From the NCBI RefSeq assembly GCF_011753055.1, contig NZ_VWWJ01000001.1:310001-374000 (forward strand): a stretch of DNA of 64,000 bases, written 5' to 3'. Below the pieces are notes generated by a model, which was not told where the DNA came from, made no database searches, and was given only the letters and a program-made list of their open reading frames with translations. Below are positions 61,902 to 64,000 of the stretch, piece by piece; positions within the stretch are counted from its first letter, which is position 1; every line of letters starts with the position of its first letter. The translations under genes were made by a program, and so were the position numbers. The stretch comes from Burkholderia sp. Ax-1719. Lineage in GTDB: Bacteria; Pseudomonadota; Gammaproteobacteria; Burkholderiales; Burkholderiaceae.

Positions 61902-62202
61902 GTGTCCCTCGCTAGCATCCGGATCGCGCGGTGAATGACGCGCGATCGTTCGATGAAAGGTATGGAAGGCAACGTGACAGGTCAGTGCATGCGGGGCATA
62001 CACAGACGTCGCGCCACGCCGCCCATGCCCCTACGAGCGAATCGAATCCCGAACGTTCCCGGCAAAATGCGCATGCAAGGCACAAGAAAGCGTAGATGAC
62101 CGGCGCGTCATGTGGAGGCCAGTGACACGCCAGTTTCGCCCGCCGATGTTGCTGATGTTGCCGATGTTGCCGATGTTACGTGAGGCAGCGTCAGGCTATC
62201 GT
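61902..62202. other. Intergenic region with a 9-bp tandem repeat
   Basis: The 301-bp gap holds the OpgC promoter region on the minus strand and, near the NmrA-like gene end, the repeat at 62145-62180. I see no gene; the open frames crossing it are not supported. Confidence 0.5.
62145..62180. repeat. 9-bp tandem repeat, four units
   Basis: GATGTTGCT (62145-62153), GATGTTGCC (62154-62162), GATGTTGCC (62163-62171) and GATGTTACG (62172-62180). It lies 23 bases after the NmrA-like gene's stop, so it would be in its mRNA trailer. Confidence 0.85.
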
Positions 62203-63066
62203 TCAAGCGCCTCGCGCGACGAGCGATGCGATGGCCGCTTCCAGTGACACCTGGCCCTTGAGCGTGCTGGCGGGCGCTTCGAATTCGATCCAGCCTTCGT
62301 TGAAACCGTCCAGCATCTGCATGCGCGGCGTGGGGTGGTTCATGCCCTGCGCGCGGAACAGCACCTCCCATTGCTCGCGCGGCACAGCGCGTGCCTGCAC
62401 GGGGCGATCGAGCGAAGCCCCGAACGCGGCCGCAATCTCGTTGGGCGGCACGCGGCGCGGGCCTTCCAGTTCCACCACGCGCACGCCCGACCATGGTTGC
62501 TGAAGCAACTGCGCGGCCACGCGGCCGATATCGATGGTCGAGACCATGGGCACCGGTTTGTCGAGCGGCTGCAAATAGCTCTCGATCATGCCCTGATCGC
62601 GCGCCGAGGTGACGTCCCACGCGGCGTTTTCAAAGAACCACGCGGCACGCAGAAAGGCGACCGGCATCGCCAGCGTGCTGAGCGCCTGTTCCATCAAGCC
62701 GAGCTGATTGAGCAGATTCGGCTGGCTCGCCTGCGCGCCGATAGTGGAGAGCACGACCACGCGCTGTGGTTGCGCGGCGGCGAGCGCATCGCGCAGGGCT
62801 GCGATGGTGCGCTTCGATTCGGCGAAATCGGGCGAGGGATCGAACACGGGTGGCAGCAGCACGAATACGCCTTGCGCACCTTCGAAGGCACGGCTTAGCG
62901 CGGCGCTATCGCCCATATCGGCGACGGCGATTTCGCAGCCTTGCGCCGCCCAGCTGGCGGCTTTTTCCGCATTGCGCACGACGGCGCGCACGGCTTGTTT
63001 CTGCTCGATCAGCGCCTGTGCGAGCGCACCGCCAACCTGTCCTGTCATGCCTGTGATTGCAAACAT
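62203..63066 (-). CDS. NmrA-like NAD(P)-binding protein
   Basis: A 287-residue atypical short-chain dehydrogenase of the NmrA/QOR2 group. 'FAITGMTGQVGGALAQALIE' holds the GxxGxxG dinucleotide site, 'GVFVLLPPVFDPSPDFAES' and 'VVVLSTIGAQAS' form the next strands. The usual Tyr-x3-Lys active site is not seen, so it may sense NAD(P) redox state or act as a quinone reductase. It is divergent from the LysR gene at 63215, its likely regulator. Confidence 0.85.
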   Translation of the reverse strand: MFAITGMTGQVGGALAQALIEQKQAVRAVVRNAEKAASWAAQGCEIAVADMGDSAALSRAFEGAQGVFVLLPPVFDPSPDFAESKRTIAALRDALAAAQPQRVVVLSTIGAQASQPNLLNQLGLMEQALSTLAMPVAFLRAAWFFENAAWDVTSARDQGMIESYLQPLDKPVPMVSTIDIGRVAAQLLQQPWSGVRVVELEGPRRVPPNEIAAAFGASLDRPVQARAVPREQWEVLFRAQGMNHPTPRMQMLDGFNEGWIEFEAPASTLKGQVSLEAAIASLVARGA

Positions 63067-63144
63067 CTGCCTGCTCCGGTACGAGGATTAAAAAAGTACT
63101 TCGACGCAGCGGATTGTGAGCGCGACGCGGTTCGGAATCCATGA

Positions 63145-63177
63145 CATGAATGGCATTTGATTCATGACACAATGACA
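63145..63177. promoter_or_regulatory. Dyad and ATGACA repeats between NmrA-like and LysR genes
   Basis: CATGAAT (63145-63151) and ATTCATG (63160-63166) form 7-bp arms with an 8-base spacer. The hexamer ATGACA occurs three times around it (63141, 63164, 63172). It is a candidate operator for the LysR protein. Confidence 0.5.
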
Positions 63178-63214
63178 TGAGCGAAACGTGAACCCGGTCC
63201 AAAGGAAAACCCTC

Positions 63215-64000
63215 ATGTCATTCGATGAACGCGTTCTCAATGGCATGGGCGTGCTCACGGCCATCGTCGACAGCGGCAGTTTCGCGGGCGCAGCCGAGCG
63301 GCTCGATATGTCGCAATCGGGCGTGAGTCGATCCGTTGCGCGGCTCGAAGCGCGTCTGGGTATCCGCTTGTTCGATCGCACGACGCGCACCGTCGCGCTC
63401 ACCGACGAAGGGCGGCGGCTCTATGAACAGGTGGTGCCGTTACTCGAAGGGCTGGAGGAAGCGGCCGCATCGGCGGCGAGCGGGGCGAGCGCGGTGCGTG
63501 GGCGGCTGCGCGTGAATGTCGATCCGTTCTTCTCCAAGATCGTATTGAGTCCGCGTATCGGCCAGTTCGTCGAGCGCTATCCCGACCTCGATCTGGATCT
63601 GATGACGCGCGACGAACTGGGCGATATGGTTGCGGACGGCTTCGATCTGGCCGTGCGTTTCGGCGAGCCGCGTCCGTCCACGCTGGTGGCGCGCAAGCTG
63701 CTGGAGACGCGCATCGTGACGGCCGCGTCGCCGGCCTATCTGAAGAAGCACGGCAGGCCGCTCAAACCCACCGATCTCGAACATGCCCCGCACGAATGCA
63801 TCCAGTTTCGCGATCCGCTTACAGGACGACCGTTCGTGTGGGAGTTTCATCGGCCGCGCAAGAAGATCGTCATCGCCGCGCGCGGGCGGCTGACGGTCAA
63901 CGACGTTTCGACCATGCATGGCGCCTGTCTCGCGGGCCACGGTATCGCGCAGATCATGGCGTTGGGCACGCAACCGCTGTTTGAAAGCGGCAAGCTTGTT
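63215..64000 (+). CDS. LysR-family regulator (3' end outside window)
   Basis: The open frame runs from ATG 63215 (AAAGGAA upstream) to the window edge without a stop; 262 residues are visible. The winged helix is 'SGSFAGAAERLDMSQSGVSRSVARLE', then 'FDRTTRTVALTDEG', and the effector domain holds 'DLAVRFGEPRPSTLVARKLLE' (core). It belongs to the CrgA/'DLAVRFG' group that often faces NmrA/QOR2 genes, and probably regulates the divergent NmrA-like gene. Confidence 0.9.
   Translation, partial: MSFDERVLNGMGVLTAIVDSGSFAGAAERLDMSQSGVSRSVARLEARLGIRLFDRTTRTVALTDEGRRLYEQVVPLLEGLEEAAASAASGASAVRGRLRVNVDPFFSKIVLSPRIGQFVERYPDLDLDLMTRDELGDMVADGFDLAVRFGEPRPSTLVARKLLETRIVTAASPAYLKKHGRPLKPTDLEHAPHECIQFRDPLTGRPFVWEFHRPRKKIVIAARGRLTVNDVSTMHGACLAGHGIAQIMALGTQPLFESGKLV

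Overview
The window is 64 kb of high-GC, densely packed bacterial chromosome. The GC-rich codon usage, two DUF4148 secreted proteins, a Burkholderia-type trimeric porin, many LysR regulators and many substrate-specific catabolic operons point to a soil or plant-associated betaproteobacterium of the Burkholderiaceae (Paraburkholderia, Caballeronia or Burkholderia). This placement comes from gene content only. I saw no rRNA, tRNA, CRISPR array, transposase or phage gene. About 61 protein genes are supported; the first and last run off the window.

Layout. 1-6812: polyamine-type ABC importer with a FadR-type GntR regulator, then mmsA (methylmalonate/malonate semialdehyde dehydrogenase) and a divergent LysR gene. 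6816-13653: a minus-strand stress and lipid module, made of an ECF sigma factor, its anti-sigma factor, a DUF1295 membrane protein, a CNMT-like methyltransferase, an FAD oxidoreductase, DUF1365 and a second Cfa-like methyltransferase. 14075-24108: small secreted proteins, YceH, a phospholipase-D-like protein, a lipoprotein, DUF2182/DUF899, a regulator paired with a beta-propeller protein, a GNAT protein, and an XRE/membrane-protein pair with a clear operator. 24349-27678: a polar amino acid importer lacking its ATPase, followed by mmuM. 27723-31461: LysR, D-tartrate dehydratase (tarD) and a dctA-type transporter. 31650-40473: a sulfate-ester scavenging locus with ABC ATPase, AtsK dioxygenase, binding protein, TonB receptor, fused double permease and arylsulfatase. 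40634-53137: Crp/Fnr regulator, glutathione peroxidase, two DHA2 drug exporters, hydrolase, PRC-barrel protein, Na+/H+ antiporter, chemoreceptor and porin. 53138-64000: LysR genes, an operon with three consecutive RraA-family aldolase genes plus an aminotransferase and an alpha/beta hydrolase, then tannase/feruloyl esterase, OpgC, an NmrA-like protein and a truncated LysR.

How the genes work together. Most units are self-contained: a regulator faces or ends an operon that combines uptake with one or two catabolic steps (D-tartrate, sulfate esters, a polyamine or omega-amino acid, possibly S-methylmethionine). The two units most worth study are the ECF lipid-modification module, which resembles singlet-oxygen/furan-fatty-acid gene sets but carries two divergent Cfa-family enzymes, and the triple-RraA/aminotransferase operon at 55071-59123, which I cannot match to a described pathway and which may degrade a 4-hydroxy-glutamate-type amino acid. 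Several intergenic regions hold perfect dyads that are good operator candidates, and two genes end in short in-frame tandem repeats.
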